A program made the translations under genes and the position numbers. The notes below the pieces were generated by a model, which had not been told where the DNA came from, did not search any database, and saw only the letters and a program-made list of their open reading frames with translations. A stretch of DNA of 64,000 nt, taken from Stenogyne calaminthoides (Eukaryota > Streptophyta > Magnoliopsida > Lamiales > Lamiaceae). The stretch spans positions 28,653,667-28,717,666 of the forward strand of contig JBBCBC010000007.1 in NCBI GenBank assembly GCA_037126765.1, written 5' to 3'. Positions 41,401 through 52,476 of this stretch are shown here, piece after piece. Position 1 is the stretch's first letter; the number at the start of each line of letters is the position of its first letter.

Positions 41401-44400
41401 GTTTTTCCCGCCAGATAATATGTGTAGGTAGTATAGACATTTTTTTTCCATAGATCACTGTAGTAGGGTTTTGCATGTTCTTGTTGTAATTTTTATCGCA
41501 AGAATGAGCGATATTGGATGGAGGATCTGGAAACGGCGATTGGGGTTTTGGCCATTGGATGGTGAAAACTGTTTTGGCCATAACTTTTGACTCGGGTGTC
41601 TGTTTTCCTAATATAATCTTGTTTTAAACGCGTCTTGAAGTTATCTACAAGTCTCACAACTTCATTGTCGCTCTAAAACTATCCCACTAGATAGTATTAT
41701 AATATTTTTCTCTATCCCAACCCTTGTGTGATGTTGTAATCATTTTTTTAAACCACATAATATATGTGGGTAGTATAGGCAATTTTTTTCATAGATCTCT
41801 TTAGTAGGGTTTTGCATTTTCTTGATATAATTTTGATCGCAAGGATGACCGATGTCATATGGAGGTTCTGGAAACGGCGATTGGGGTTTTGGCCATTGGA
41901 TGTTGAAAACTGTTTTGACCATAATTTTGACTCAGGTGTTCGTTTTCCTATTATAATACTGTTTCAGAAACGTCTTGAAGTTATCTACATGTCTCAAACC
42001 TTCGCCGTCCCTATTACACTTTCCCACCGAATAGTGTTATAATTTTTTTCTCTTACGCAACCCTCGTGTGATATTGTAATCGTTTTTCCCACCAGATAAT
42101 ATGTGTGGGTAGTATATGCATTTGTTTCCATAGATCATTGTAGTAGGGTTTTGCATGTTCTTGTTGTAATTTTTATCGCAAGGAAGAGCGATATCGGATG
42201 GAGGATCTGGAAACGGCGATTGGGGTTTTTGCCATTGGATGGTGAAAACTGTTTTTGCCATAACTTTTGACTCGGGTGTCTGTTTTCCTAATATAATACT
42301 CTTTCAGAAACGTCTAGAAGTTATCTACAAGTCTCACAACTTCATTGTCGCTCTAAAACTATCCAACCAGATAGTATTATAATATTTTTCTCTATCGCAA
42401 CCCTTGTGTGATGTTGTAATTGTTTTTCCCACCAGATAATATGTGTGTGTAGTATAGGCACTTTTTTCATAGATCAATGTAGTAGGGTTTTGCTTGTTCT
42501 TGATGTAATTTTGATATCAAGGATGAGCGATGTCGGATGGAGGATCTGGAAATGGCGATTGGGGTTTTGGCCATTGGATGTTGAAAACTGTTTTGACCAT
42601 AATTTTGAATCGGGTGTTCATTTTCCTATTATAATACTGTTTCAAAAACGTCTTGAAGTTATCTACATGTCTCACAACTTCTCCGTCCCTCTAAAACTTT
42701 CCCACCGAATAGTATTATAATATTTTTTCTCTATCGCAACCCTTGTGTGATGTTGTAATCGTTTTTCCCACCAGATAATATGTGTGGGTAGTATTGACTT
42801 TTTTTTATAGATCACGGTAGTAGGGTTTTGCTCGTTCTTGTTGTAATTTCTATCGCAAGGATTAATGATGTCGGGTTGAGGATCTGGAAACGGCGATTGG
42901 GGTTTTAGCCATTGAATGATTAAAACTCTTTTGGCCATAACTTTTGACTCGGGAGTCTGTTTTCCTAATATAATACTGTTTAAGAAACGTCTTGAAGTTA
43001 TCTACAAGTCTCACAACTTTGTCGTCGCACTAAAACTATCTCACCATATAGTATTATAATATTTTTCTCTATCCCAACCCTTGTGTGATGTTGTAATCGT
43101 TATATCCACCAGATAATATGTGTGGGTAGTACAGGAATTTTTTTTTCATAGATCACTATAGAAGGTTTTTCCTTGTTCTTGTTGTAATTTTGATCGCAAG
43201 GATGAGCAATGTCGGATAGAGGATCTGGAAACGGCGATTGGGATTTTAGCAATTGGATGGTGAAAACTCTTTTGGCCATAACTTTTGACTCGGGTGTCTG
43301 TTTTCCTAATATAATACTATTTCGGAAACGTCTTGAAGTTATCTACAAGTCTCACAACTTCGTCGTCGCTCTAAAACTATCACACCAGATAGTATTATAA
43401 TATTTTTCTCTATCGCAACCCTTGTGTGATGTTGTAATCATTTTTCCCGTAGTATAGACATTTTTTTTTCATAGATCACTGTAGTAGGGTTTTGCATGTT
43501 CTTGTTGTAATTTTGATCGCAAGGATGAGCGATGTCGGATGGAGGATCTGGAAACGGCGATTGGGGTTTTGACCATTGGATTGTGAAAACTGTTTTGACC
43601 ATACCTTTTGACTCAGGTGTCTGTTTTCCTAATATAATACTGTTTCGGAAACGTCTTGAAGTTATCTACAAGTCTCACAACTTCATCGTCGCATTAAAAC
43701 TATCCTACAAGATAGTATTATAATATTTTTCTCTATCCCAACCCTTGTGTGATGTTGTAATCGTTTTTTTAACCTAGATAATATGTGTGGGTAGTATAGG
43801 CATTTTTTTTCATAGATCACTTTAGTAGGGTTTTGCATGTTCTTGATGTAATTTTGATCGCAAGGATGAGCGATGTCGGATGGAGGTTCTGGAAACGGCA
43901 ATTGGGGTTTTGGCCATTGGATGTTGAAAACTGTTTTGACCATAATTTTGACTCGGGTGTTCGTTTTCCTATTATAATATTGTTTCGGAAATGTCTTGAA
44001 GTTATCTTCATGTCTCACACCTTCGCCGTCCCTCTAAAACTTTCCTACCGAATAGTATTATAATTTTTTTCTCTATCGCAACCCTTGTGTGATGTTGTAA
44101 TAGTTTTTCCCACCAGATAATATGTGTGTGTAGTATAGGTATTTTTTTTCCATAGATCATTGTAGTAGGGTTTTGCATGTTCTTGTTGTAATTTTTATCT
44201 CAAGGATGAGCGATATCGGATGGAGGATCTGGAAACGGCAATTGGGGTTTTGGCCATTGGATGGTGAAAACTATTTTGGCCATAACTTTTGACTCGGGTG
44301 TCTATTTTCCTAATATAATACTCTTTCAGAAACGTCTTGAAGTTATCTACAAGTCTCATAACTTCGTCGTCGCTCTAAAACTATCCAACCAGATAGTATT

Positions 44401-47400
44401 ATAATAATTTTCTCTATCGCAACCCTTGTATGATGTTGTAGTTGTTTTTCCCACCATATAATATGTGTGTGTAGTATAGGCATTTTTTTTTCATAGATCA
44501 CTGTAGTAGGGTTTTGCTTGTTCTTGATGTAATTTTTATATCAAGGATGAGCGATGTCGGATGGAGGATCTGGAAACGACGATTGGAGTTTTGCTTGTTC
44601 TTGTTGTAATTTTGATCGCAAGGATGAGCGATGTCGGATGGAGGATCTGGAAATGGTGATTGGGGTTTTAGCCATCGGATGGTGAAAACTCTTTTGGCCA
44701 TAACTTTTGACTCGGTGTCTACGTTTTTCCTAATATAATCTTTTTTTGGAAACATCTTTAAGTTATCTACAAGTCTAACAACTTCGTCGTCGCTCTAATA
44801 CTATCCCACCATATAGTATTATAATATTTTTCTCTATCGCAACCCTTGTGTGATGTTGTAATCGATTTTTCCTCCATATAATATGTGTGGGTAGTATAGG
44901 CTTTTTTTTTTCATAGATCACTAAAGTAGGGTTTTGCTTGTTCTTGTTGTAATTTTGATCGTAAGGATGAGCGATGTCGGATGGAGGATCTGGAAATGGC
45001 GATTGGGGTTTTAGCCATAGGATGGTGAAAACTCTTTTGGCCATAACTTTTGACTCGGGTGTCTGTTTTCCTAATATAATACTGTTTCGGAAACGTCTTG
45101 AAGTTATCTACAAGTCTCACAACTTCTTCATCGCTCTAAAACTATCCCACTAGATAGTATTATAATATTTTTCTCTATCGAAACCCTTGTGTGATGTTGT
45201 AATCATTTTTTCCACCAGATAATATGTGTGGGTAGTATATGCATTTTTTTTTCATAGATCACTGTAGTAGGGTTTTGCTTGTTCTTGTTGTAATTTTGAT
45301 CACAAGGATGAGCGATGTCAGATGGAGGATCTGGAAACGGCGATTGGCGTTTTGGCCATTTGATGTTGAAAACTGTTTTGGCCATAATTTTGACTTGGGT
45401 GTTCGTTTTCCTATTATAATACTATTTTGGAAACGTCTTGAAGTTATCTACATGTCTCACAGCTTTGCCGTCCCTCTAAAACTTTCCCACCAAATAATAT
45501 TATAATATTTTTTCTCTATCGCAACCCTTGTGTGATGTTGTAATCGTTTTTTCCCACCAGATAATATGTGTGGGTATTATAGGCATTTTTTTTTCCATAA
45601 ATCACTGTAGTATGGTTTTGCATGTTCTTGTTGTAATTTTGATCGCAAGGATGAGCGATGTCGGATGGAGGATCTGGAAACGGCGATTGGGGTTTTGGCC
45701 ATTGGATTGTGAAAACTGTTTTGACCATAACTTTTGACTCGGGTGTCTGTTTTCCTAATATAATACTGTTTCGGAAACGTCTTGAAGTTATCTACAAGTC
45801 TCACAACTTCATCTCGCTCTAAAACTATCCCACCAGATAGTATTATAATATTTTTCTCTATCCCAACCCTTGTGTGATGTTGTTATCATTTTTTCCACAA
45901 AATAATATGTGTGGATAGTATAGGCATTTTTTTTCCATAGATCACTGTAGTAGGGTTTTGCATGTTCTTGTTGTAATTTTGATCGCAAGGATGAGCAATG
46001 TCGGATGGAGGATCTGGAAACGGCGATTGGGGTTTTGGCCATTGGATGGTGAAAACTGTTTTGGCCATAACTTTTGACTCGGGTGTCTGTTTTCCTAATA
46101 TAATACTATTTCGGAAACGTCTTGAAGTTATCTACAAGTCTCACAACTTCATCGTCGCTCTAAAACTATCCCACCAGATAGTATTATAATATTTTTATCT
46201 ATCCCAACCCTTGTGTGATGTTGTTATCATTTTTTCCACCAAATAATATGTGTGGATAGTATAGGCATTTTTTTTCCATAGATCACTGTAGTAGGGTTTT
46301 GCATGTTCTTCTTGTAATTTTGATCGCAAGGATGAGCAATGTCGGATGGAGGATCTGGAAACGGCGATTGGGGTTTTGGCCATTGGATGGTGAAAACTGT
46401 TTTGGCCATAACTTTTGACTCGGGTGTCTGTTTTCCTAATATAATACTGTTTCGGAAACGTCTTGAAGTTATATACAAGTCTCACAACTTTGTTGTCGCT
46501 CTAAAACTATTTCACCAGATAGTATTATAATATTTTTCTCTATCGCAACCCTTGTGTGATGTTGTAATCGTTTTTCCCACCAGATAATATGTGTGGGTAG
46601 TATAGGCGTTTTTTTTTTCGTAGATCACTAAAGTAGGGTTTTGCTTGTTCTTGTTGTAATTTTGATCGTAAGGATGAGCGATGTCGGATGGAGGATCTGG
46701 AAATGGCGATTGGGGTTTTAGCCATAGGATGGTGAAAACTCTTTTGGCCATAACTTTTGACTCGGGTGTCTGTTTACCTAATATAATACTGTTTCAGAAA
46801 CGTCTTGAGGTTATCTACAAGTCTCACAACTTCTTCGTCGCTCTAAAACTATCCCACTAGATTGTATTATAATATTTTTCTCTATCGAAACCCTTGTGTG
46901 ATGTTGTAATCATTTTTTCCACCAGATAATATGTGTGGGTAGTATATGCATTTTTTTTTTCATAGATCACTGTAGTAGGGTTTTGCTTGTTCTTCTTGTA
47001 ATTTTGATCACAAGGATGAGTGATGTCAGATGGAGGATCTGGAAACGGCGATTGGCGTTTTGGCCATTGGATGTTGAAAACTGTTTTGGCCATAATTTTG
47101 ACTTGGGTGTTCGTTTTCCTATTATAATACTATTTTGGAAACGTCTTGAAGTTATCTACATGTCTCACAGCTTTGCCGTCCCTCTAAAACTTTCCCACCA
47201 AATAATATTATAATATTTTTCCTCTATCGCAACCCTTGTGTGATGTTGTAATCATTTTTTCCCACCAGATAATATGTGTGGGTATTATAGGCATTTTTTT
47301 TTCCATAAATCACTGTAGTAGGGTTTTTCATGTTCTTGTTGTAATTTTGATCGCAAGGATGAGCGATGTCGGATGGAGGATCTGGAAACGGCGATTGGGG

Positions 47401-49879
47401 TTTTGGCCATTGGATTGTGAAAACTGTTTTGACCATAACTTTTGACTTCGGTGTGTCTGTTTTTCCTAATATATCTTTGTTTCGGAAACGTCTTGAAGTT
47501 ATCTACAAGTCTCACAACTTCATCGTCGCTCTAAAACTATCCCACCAGATAGTATTATAATATGTTTCTCTATCCCAACCCTTGTGTGATGTTGTTATCA
47601 TTTTTTCCACCAAATAATATGTGTGGATAGCATAGGCATTTTTTTCCATAGATCACTGTAGCAGGGTTTTGCATGTTCTTGTTGTAATTTTGATCGCAAG
47701 GATGAGCAATGTCGGATGGAGGATCTGGAAACGGAGATTGGGGTTTTGGCCATTGGATGGTGAAAACTGTTTTGGCCATAACTTTTGACTCGGGTGTCTG
47801 TTTTCCTAATATAATACTGTTTCGGAAACCTCTTGAAGTTATCTACAAGTCTCACAACTTCATTGTCGCTCTAAAACTATCCCACTAGATAGTATTATAA
47901 TATTTTTCTCTATCCCAACCCTTGTGTGATGTTGTAATCATTTTTTTAAACCAGATAATATATGTGGGTAGTATAGGCAATTTTTTTTCATAGATCTCTT
48001 TAGTAGGGTTTTGCTTGTTCTTGTTTTAATTTTTCACAAGGATGATGTCGGATGGAGGATGAACCGATGGAGGTGTTTTGGCCATTGGATGTTGAAAACC
48101 ATTGGATTTTGGCCATAACTTTGACGTGGTGTTGGTTTTCCTATTTAATACTATTTGGACGTCTTGTTGAAAAACGGCCATTCCTCAAAAAACTTTCCCC
48201 GAATAGTATTATAATATTTTTTCACTATCGCAATCCTTTTGTGATGTTGTTCGTTTTTTCCCCGAAAATTAGTATAACATTTTTTTTTTCCATAAATCAC
48301 TTTGTAGTAGGGTTTTGCATGTTCTTGATGTAATTTTGACAGGATCTCAAACCTTTGAGGATTGAGGTTCCCGAAACGGCGATTGGGGTTTTGTCCATTG
48401 GATGTTAGTGTTGTTTTGACCATATAATTTTGGGTGTTCGTTTTCTCTATTATATCTTGTTTTGGAAACGCGTCTTTGATATTGTCTGTCGTTTTCTAAA
48501 ACATTCCCACCGAATAGTATTATAATTTTTTTCTATCGCATAACCTTTGTGTGATGTTGTAATCGTTTTTCTTGGGATAATATAGGTAGTATTTTTTTCC
48601 ATAGATCATTGTAGTAGGGTTTTGCATGTTCTTGTTGTAATTTTTATCGCAAGAATGAGCGATATTGGATGGAGGATCTGGAAACGGCGATTGGGGTTTT
48701 TGCCATTGGATGGTGAAAACTGTTTTTGCCATAACTTTTGACTCGGGTGTCTGTTTTCCTAATATAATACTGTTTCGGAAACGTCTTGAAGTTATCTACA
48801 AGTCTCACAACTTCATTGTCGCTCTAAAACTATCCCACTAGATAGTATTATAATATTTTTCTCTATCCCAACCCTTGTGTGATGTTGTAATTGTTTTTTT
48901 AAACCGGATAATATATGTGGGTAGTATAGGCACTTTTTTTTCATAGATCTCTTTAGTAGGGTTTTGCATTTTCTTGATATAATTTTGATATCAAGGATGA
49001 CCGATGTCATATGGAGGTTCTGGAAACGGCGATTGGGGTTTTGGCCATTGGATGTTGAAAACTGTTTTGACCATAATTTTGAATCGGGTGTTCGTTTTTC
49101 ATTTTTCCTATTAAAATCTTGAAGTTTTCAAAACGTCTTTCCCACCGAATAGTGTTATAATTTTTTTATCTACAATGTCTGATATTGTAATCGTTTTCCC
49201 CCGGATAATATGTGTGGGTAGTATATGCATTTGTTTCCATAGATCATTGTAGTAGGGTTTTGCATGTTCTTGTTGTAATTTTTATATAGGAATATTTTTA
49301 TCGGATGGAGGATCCGGAAACCCGATTGGGGTTTTTGCCATTGGATGTTGAAAATCATTTTTCCATAACTTTTGATCGGGTGTCTGTTTTCCTAATATAA
49401 TACTCTTTTCGTAAACGTCTTGAAGTTATCTACAAGTCTCACAACTTCATTTTTTTAAAACTATCCAACCAGATAGTATTATAATTTGCATGTTCTGTGA
49501 TGTTGTAATTGTTTTTGATAATATGTGTGTGTAGTATAGGCTTTTTTTTTCATAGATCAATGTAGTAGGGTTTTGCTTGTTCTTGATGTAATTTTTGATC
49601 TCAAGGATGAGCGATGTCGGATGGAGGATCTGGAAATGGCGATTGGGGTTTTGGTCATTGGATGTTGAAAACTGTTTTGACCATAATTTTGAATCGGGTG
49701 TTCATTTTCCTATTATAATACTGTTTCAAAAATGTCTTGAAGTTATCTACATGTCTCACAGTTTCACCGTTCCTCTAAATTTTTTCCACCGAATAGTATT
49801 ATAATTTTTTTCTCTATCGCAACCCTTGTGTGATGTTGTAATCGTTTTTCCCACCAGATAATATGTGTGGGTTTTATAG
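35500..49879 (-). repeat. 7.23-kb higher-order repeat, two copies
   Basis: Copy 1 is about 35,500-42,728 and copy 2 about 42,729-49,879. Distinctive monomers match at an offset of 7,229 bp over more than 5 kb (35,500-40,640 against 42,729-47,859), for example those at 35,980 and 43,209, and 38,769 and 45,998. A 77-bp internal tandem duplication inside one monomer is present in both copies (37,282/37,359 and 44,511/44,588) and works as a marker. About 21 monomers make one unit. The last part of copy 2 (about 48,000-49,560) corresponds to 40,790-42,500 but is strongly degraded and shorter by roughly 140 bp. Copy 2 is cut by the retrotransposon at 49,880. Confidence 0.85.
48000..49560 (-). repeat. 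Degraded end of the second 7.23-kb unit
   Basis: Monomers here have numerous short deletions and word substitutions relative to copy 1. Examples are the missing block between GTTCTTG and ACAAGG near 48,025-48,043 and the scrambled GTGTTCG to CTTGAAG stretch near 49,088-49,130. Monomers before 48,000 and after about 49,560 are clean. The stretch is close to the retrotransposon boundary but separated from it by an intact monomer. Confidence 0.7.
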
Positions 49880-49905
49880 TGTTCGTCCCGGTGCAAATGA
49901 GTTTT

Positions 49906-49934
49906 ACACGTGTATGGGGGGGGAATACACGTGT
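49906..49934. promoter_or_regulatory. Double G-box hairpin in the LTR end
   Basis: ACACGTGTAT and ATACACGTGT form a perfect 10-bp inverted repeat around a 9-base loop containing eight consecutive G. Each arm is itself the palindrome ACACGTGT with a CACGTG core (G-box). The structure is conserved in the other LTR at 62,663-62,692, where the G-run is nine. G-boxes are bound by plant bHLH and bZIP factors; activity here is inference. Confidence 0.65.
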
Positions 49935-50470
49935 TCAGTGTTTTTAAAACTTTTCTTTTACTGAGGTCAGCTTGGGTCAAGTTGTCCTGAAGATTTGGTC
50001 CTGAGAAGCACAATTCACTCTGAGTCAAAGTCTGCTGAGATAGAGATCCTGAGCTGCTTTCAGAAACCTCAGATAATCCCAACTGAGTCCTGAGTTTTCA
50101 GAGATCCTCAGTTGCTTGGATCATATAACTAATTTACTGAACCCTCAGAAGAGTAAGTTTAGTTTGGTAACTATCTGTTCTAGCTACTCAGATGTGCAGA
50201 ATGGTTGGCCCTTTAGTTTATACATGTTTTAAGCTTTGCTGAAAACCATCCTTTGAATGAATCGTGATTAGGCTGTGATTCAATTATATGCAACTTCCAG
50301 TGGATTGGTTCCAGCTGAAATATCAGTGAAAATACGCTTTCAGATTTAAGTCAATGCAACAGTTAAGCACAGATAAAGAAAGCAATAAACAACACAGCAA
50401 TTTATAGTGGTTCAGAGACTCAAGCTCCTACGTCCACTCTCTCTGATCCTCAGAGAAATGCACTAATCAC

Positions 50471-50688
50471 TTCCTGAGCTTTCTGACTACCTCGCGTAGT
50501 TTACTTACTCAACTCGGCCCTGAGCTTTCTGACTACTCCACGTAGTTTACTTACTCAACCCGACCTTGAGCTTTCTGACTACCTCCGTAGTTTACTTACT
50601 CAAACACAAACAAGCTTTCAGACTACCTCTGTAGCTTACTAACTTCTCCTCTAGAGCTTTCTGACTACTCCGCGTAGTTTACTAACTC
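50471..50688 (-). repeat. CTTTCTGACTAC tandem repeat in the 3' LTR
   Basis: Five units of about 43-47 bp each contain GAGCTTTCTGACTAC or a variant, followed by GTAGTTTACT. They start near 50,475, 50,522, 50,568, 50,611 and 50,654. The same five units are found in the other LTR at 63,118-63,328. Confidence 0.85.
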
Positions 50689-50979
50689 TTTACAACTCTT
50701 CTCACCAACAATCACACTTAAACTACCTTCTAAAGGGTTTGGGGTTGCTTGGTTGGTTTCCAACTAGGATGAGATATCCTTTACAATGAAGTACAATGCA
50801 ACGGCTAGGATATCTCGACTAAGCTCCAGATATATCTTATCAAGCTAGGCTTAGTGGAATGAGCTCTCTTCGATTTAAAAGCACTTGGGAAATTCTAAGT
50901 TTTTCGAGTGCGATAATAAGTATGAGCTCTTGAGTTGCTTACAAATTTCTCGTAACCTTACAATGTAGAGGGTCACAAG

Positions 50980-50988
50980 TATTTATAG
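50980..50988 (-). promoter_or_regulatory. TATA box of the 3' LTR
   Basis: CTATAAATA on the minus strand, conserved in the other LTR and in the relic at 21,385. Transcription would be expected to start some 25-35 bp further along the minus strand, around 50,945-50,955. Confidence 0.7.
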
Positions 50989-51394
50989 GCATACACCAAG
51001 GTCACTCTTTGAAAACTATCCGTTGGAGAGATAGCTTCGTGAGTTTCCTCTTATGGTGTGTGAGGAACGGCTATATTTAGGGTTTGAAACTTCTAACACG
51101 TTTTAGGCAATAGCCTTTCATGTAGCCAGTCTTCACTTTTTGTAGTCTGGAAATTTTGTACTTCTGACAACTTTTTCAGCGACCTGTCACTGTCAGTATC
51201 AGTATGGTACTGTGCTGTCTTCCTCTTTTGACTTTTGTCTCCAGTTAAAGGTAGACACCTTCAACGGCTCTTTTGGTTACAAACTCTGAGTTGATATAAC
51301 CTTAACAACACTCTGACTTAGTTCCTTTTGCCTGCATTTGAATGTCTTGGCAAATATATATTTTTCTAAGGAATCGCGATCTTCTCAGTATTGC

Positions 51395-51835
51395 ATCTTT
51401 CAGATAGATATTCTCAGTGCCTCGGAACATTCGGGTTTATACTGAGCATTCAGTACATTACTGAGTCTTCAGTAATTACTGTGCCTTCAGTATTCTTGAT
51501 CTTTAGTTCTTCAGTCTTCTGTCTTCTGCGTCTTCAGAGTCTTCTGAGTCTTCAGCTTCTTCTGAGTCTTCACAGATATACTGACTGATATATTGAATCT
51601 TCATGCTGAGTCTTCAGTTCCTCAGTTTCATACTGAGTCTTCAGTATCTCAGTTTCATACTGAGTCTTCAAGTTCTCCGTTTCATACTGAGTCTTCAGTA
51701 TCTCAGTTTCACAGTGAGTCTTCAGATTCTCAGTTTCTTACTGAGTCTTCAGAAACTTTAGTTTCATACTGAAACTTCAGTTTCTTCAGAAACATACTGA
51801 GTTCTTCAGAATCTTTAGATCCTAATCTGATCTAT
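51395..51835 (-). repeat. CTGAGTCTTCAG-type short repeats in U3
   Basis: Short degenerate units of CTGAGTCTTCAG with TTCATA or TCTCAGTTT spacers recur more than ten times. The relic at 21,495-22,150 has a comparable zone built from CTGAGCCTTCAG and CTGATCTCGATCA words. Such U3 repeats often hold enhancer sites in plant LTRs; no specific site is recognised. Confidence 0.75.
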
Positions 51836-51984
51836 ATCTGCTGATTATACATTTTGCAGATATCATCCTGAATACTCTAAAACTGAATCCTGACTCAACT
51901 ATCAAGATTATTCTGAACATGTCATACTCAGGGTTTTGGGATCTAATCAAAATCATATGTCTTTATTAAATTCATCTCCCAACA

Positions 51985-51999
51985 ATTTCCCCCTTTTTT
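51985..51999 (-). other. Polypurine tract
   Basis: AAAAAAGGGGGAAAT on the minus strand directly precedes the TGTTGGGAG start of the 3' LTR. This is the expected plus-strand primer site for reverse transcription. Confidence 0.88.
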
Positions 52000-52476
52000 G
52001 ATGATGCCAAAACCTATCTTGTTACAACCATACAACCTAGACTCAGGTTTCAGTTTATCCTATTACAAGATTGGTTATGTCTCCAATAATTTCTTGAACT
52101 GAGAATCTCCCAACAATTTCAGAGAATCTCCCAACAATTAATCATTCAACAATTTCTTCAGTAATGAATCTCTCAAAGGATTCATCACCAAATACTTAAT
52201 AAACAATTTCCCATAAACAATTAATTCAGAGACATCATACAGGCATATCAAAAGTAAAAGACATGTAAATAAGATAATGAGATGTTATCTTTTGAGCACA
52301 AATGATAAAGCTTCATTGATGATGATTTTTGAGTTTACAGTTTACAATGAGTTTATCTAAAACAAAAATAAAAGACAAAATGATAGAAAAATTACAAGTG
52401 TCTTCAGGTAAGTCTTCAGTCTTCAGATTTGGCTCTTCAGTCTTCTGCTCTTCAGTTTGCATCTTCTTCAACTTCA
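52000..52476 (-). other. Non-coding stretch between extra ORF and polypurine tract
   Basis: AT-rich sequence with repeated CCCAACAATT and AATTTC words near 52,085-52,210 and no ORF of interest. It is the 3' untranslated part of the element. Confidence 0.7.

Larger units (their letters stand above)
28837..49879 (-). repeat. 340-bp satellite array, arm 2, subfamily B (reversed)
   Basis: About 62 monomers are in the same orientation as the preceding block but form a distinct subfamily: CTTGTGTGATGTTG replaces CTCGTGTGATATTG, CCCACCAGATAATATGTG replaces CCCAACGGATAATATGAG, TATAATACTG replaces TATAACCATG, and GAAGTTATCTAC replaces GAAGTCGTCTAC. The switch falls within one monomer near 28,836, where about 15 bp are missing. 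The array ends at 49,879, where the retrotransposon LTR begins after GGTTTTATAG. One monomer near 34,100-34,560 carries subfamily A markers. Confidence 0.93.
49880..51984 (-). repeat. 3' LTR of the copia element
   Basis: The LTR is 2,105 bp. On the minus strand it begins TGTTGGGAG and ends GGGACGAACA, with TGTT/AACA ends. It lies immediately beyond the polypurine tract and is flanked on the other side by satellite. Internal features are a CTGAGTCTTCAG-type repeat zone in U3, a TATA box, a five-unit CTTTCTGACTAC repeat, and a double G-box hairpin near the U5 end. It matches 62,637-64,000 over the part of that LTR inside the window. Confidence 0.93.

Noticed and set aside
1..49879. Dozens of ORFs of 60-129 aa on both strands with similar proteins repeated along the window
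   Set aside because: They are translations of the satellite in several overlapping frames. The monomer is not a multiple of three, the frames break at monomer boundaries, and there is no consistent promoter or start context. The apparent conservation is that of the DNA repeat.
1..49879. CENP-B-box-like word around ATCCGTTGGGAAAAACGA in each monomer
   Set aside because: It shares CGTTGG and a following A-run with the mammalian box but misses several essential positions, and plants have no established CENP-B-box system. Likely coincidence.
1..49879. CRISPR-like regular repeats
   Set aside because: The repeat unit is continuous with no unique spacers, and the context is a plant genome.
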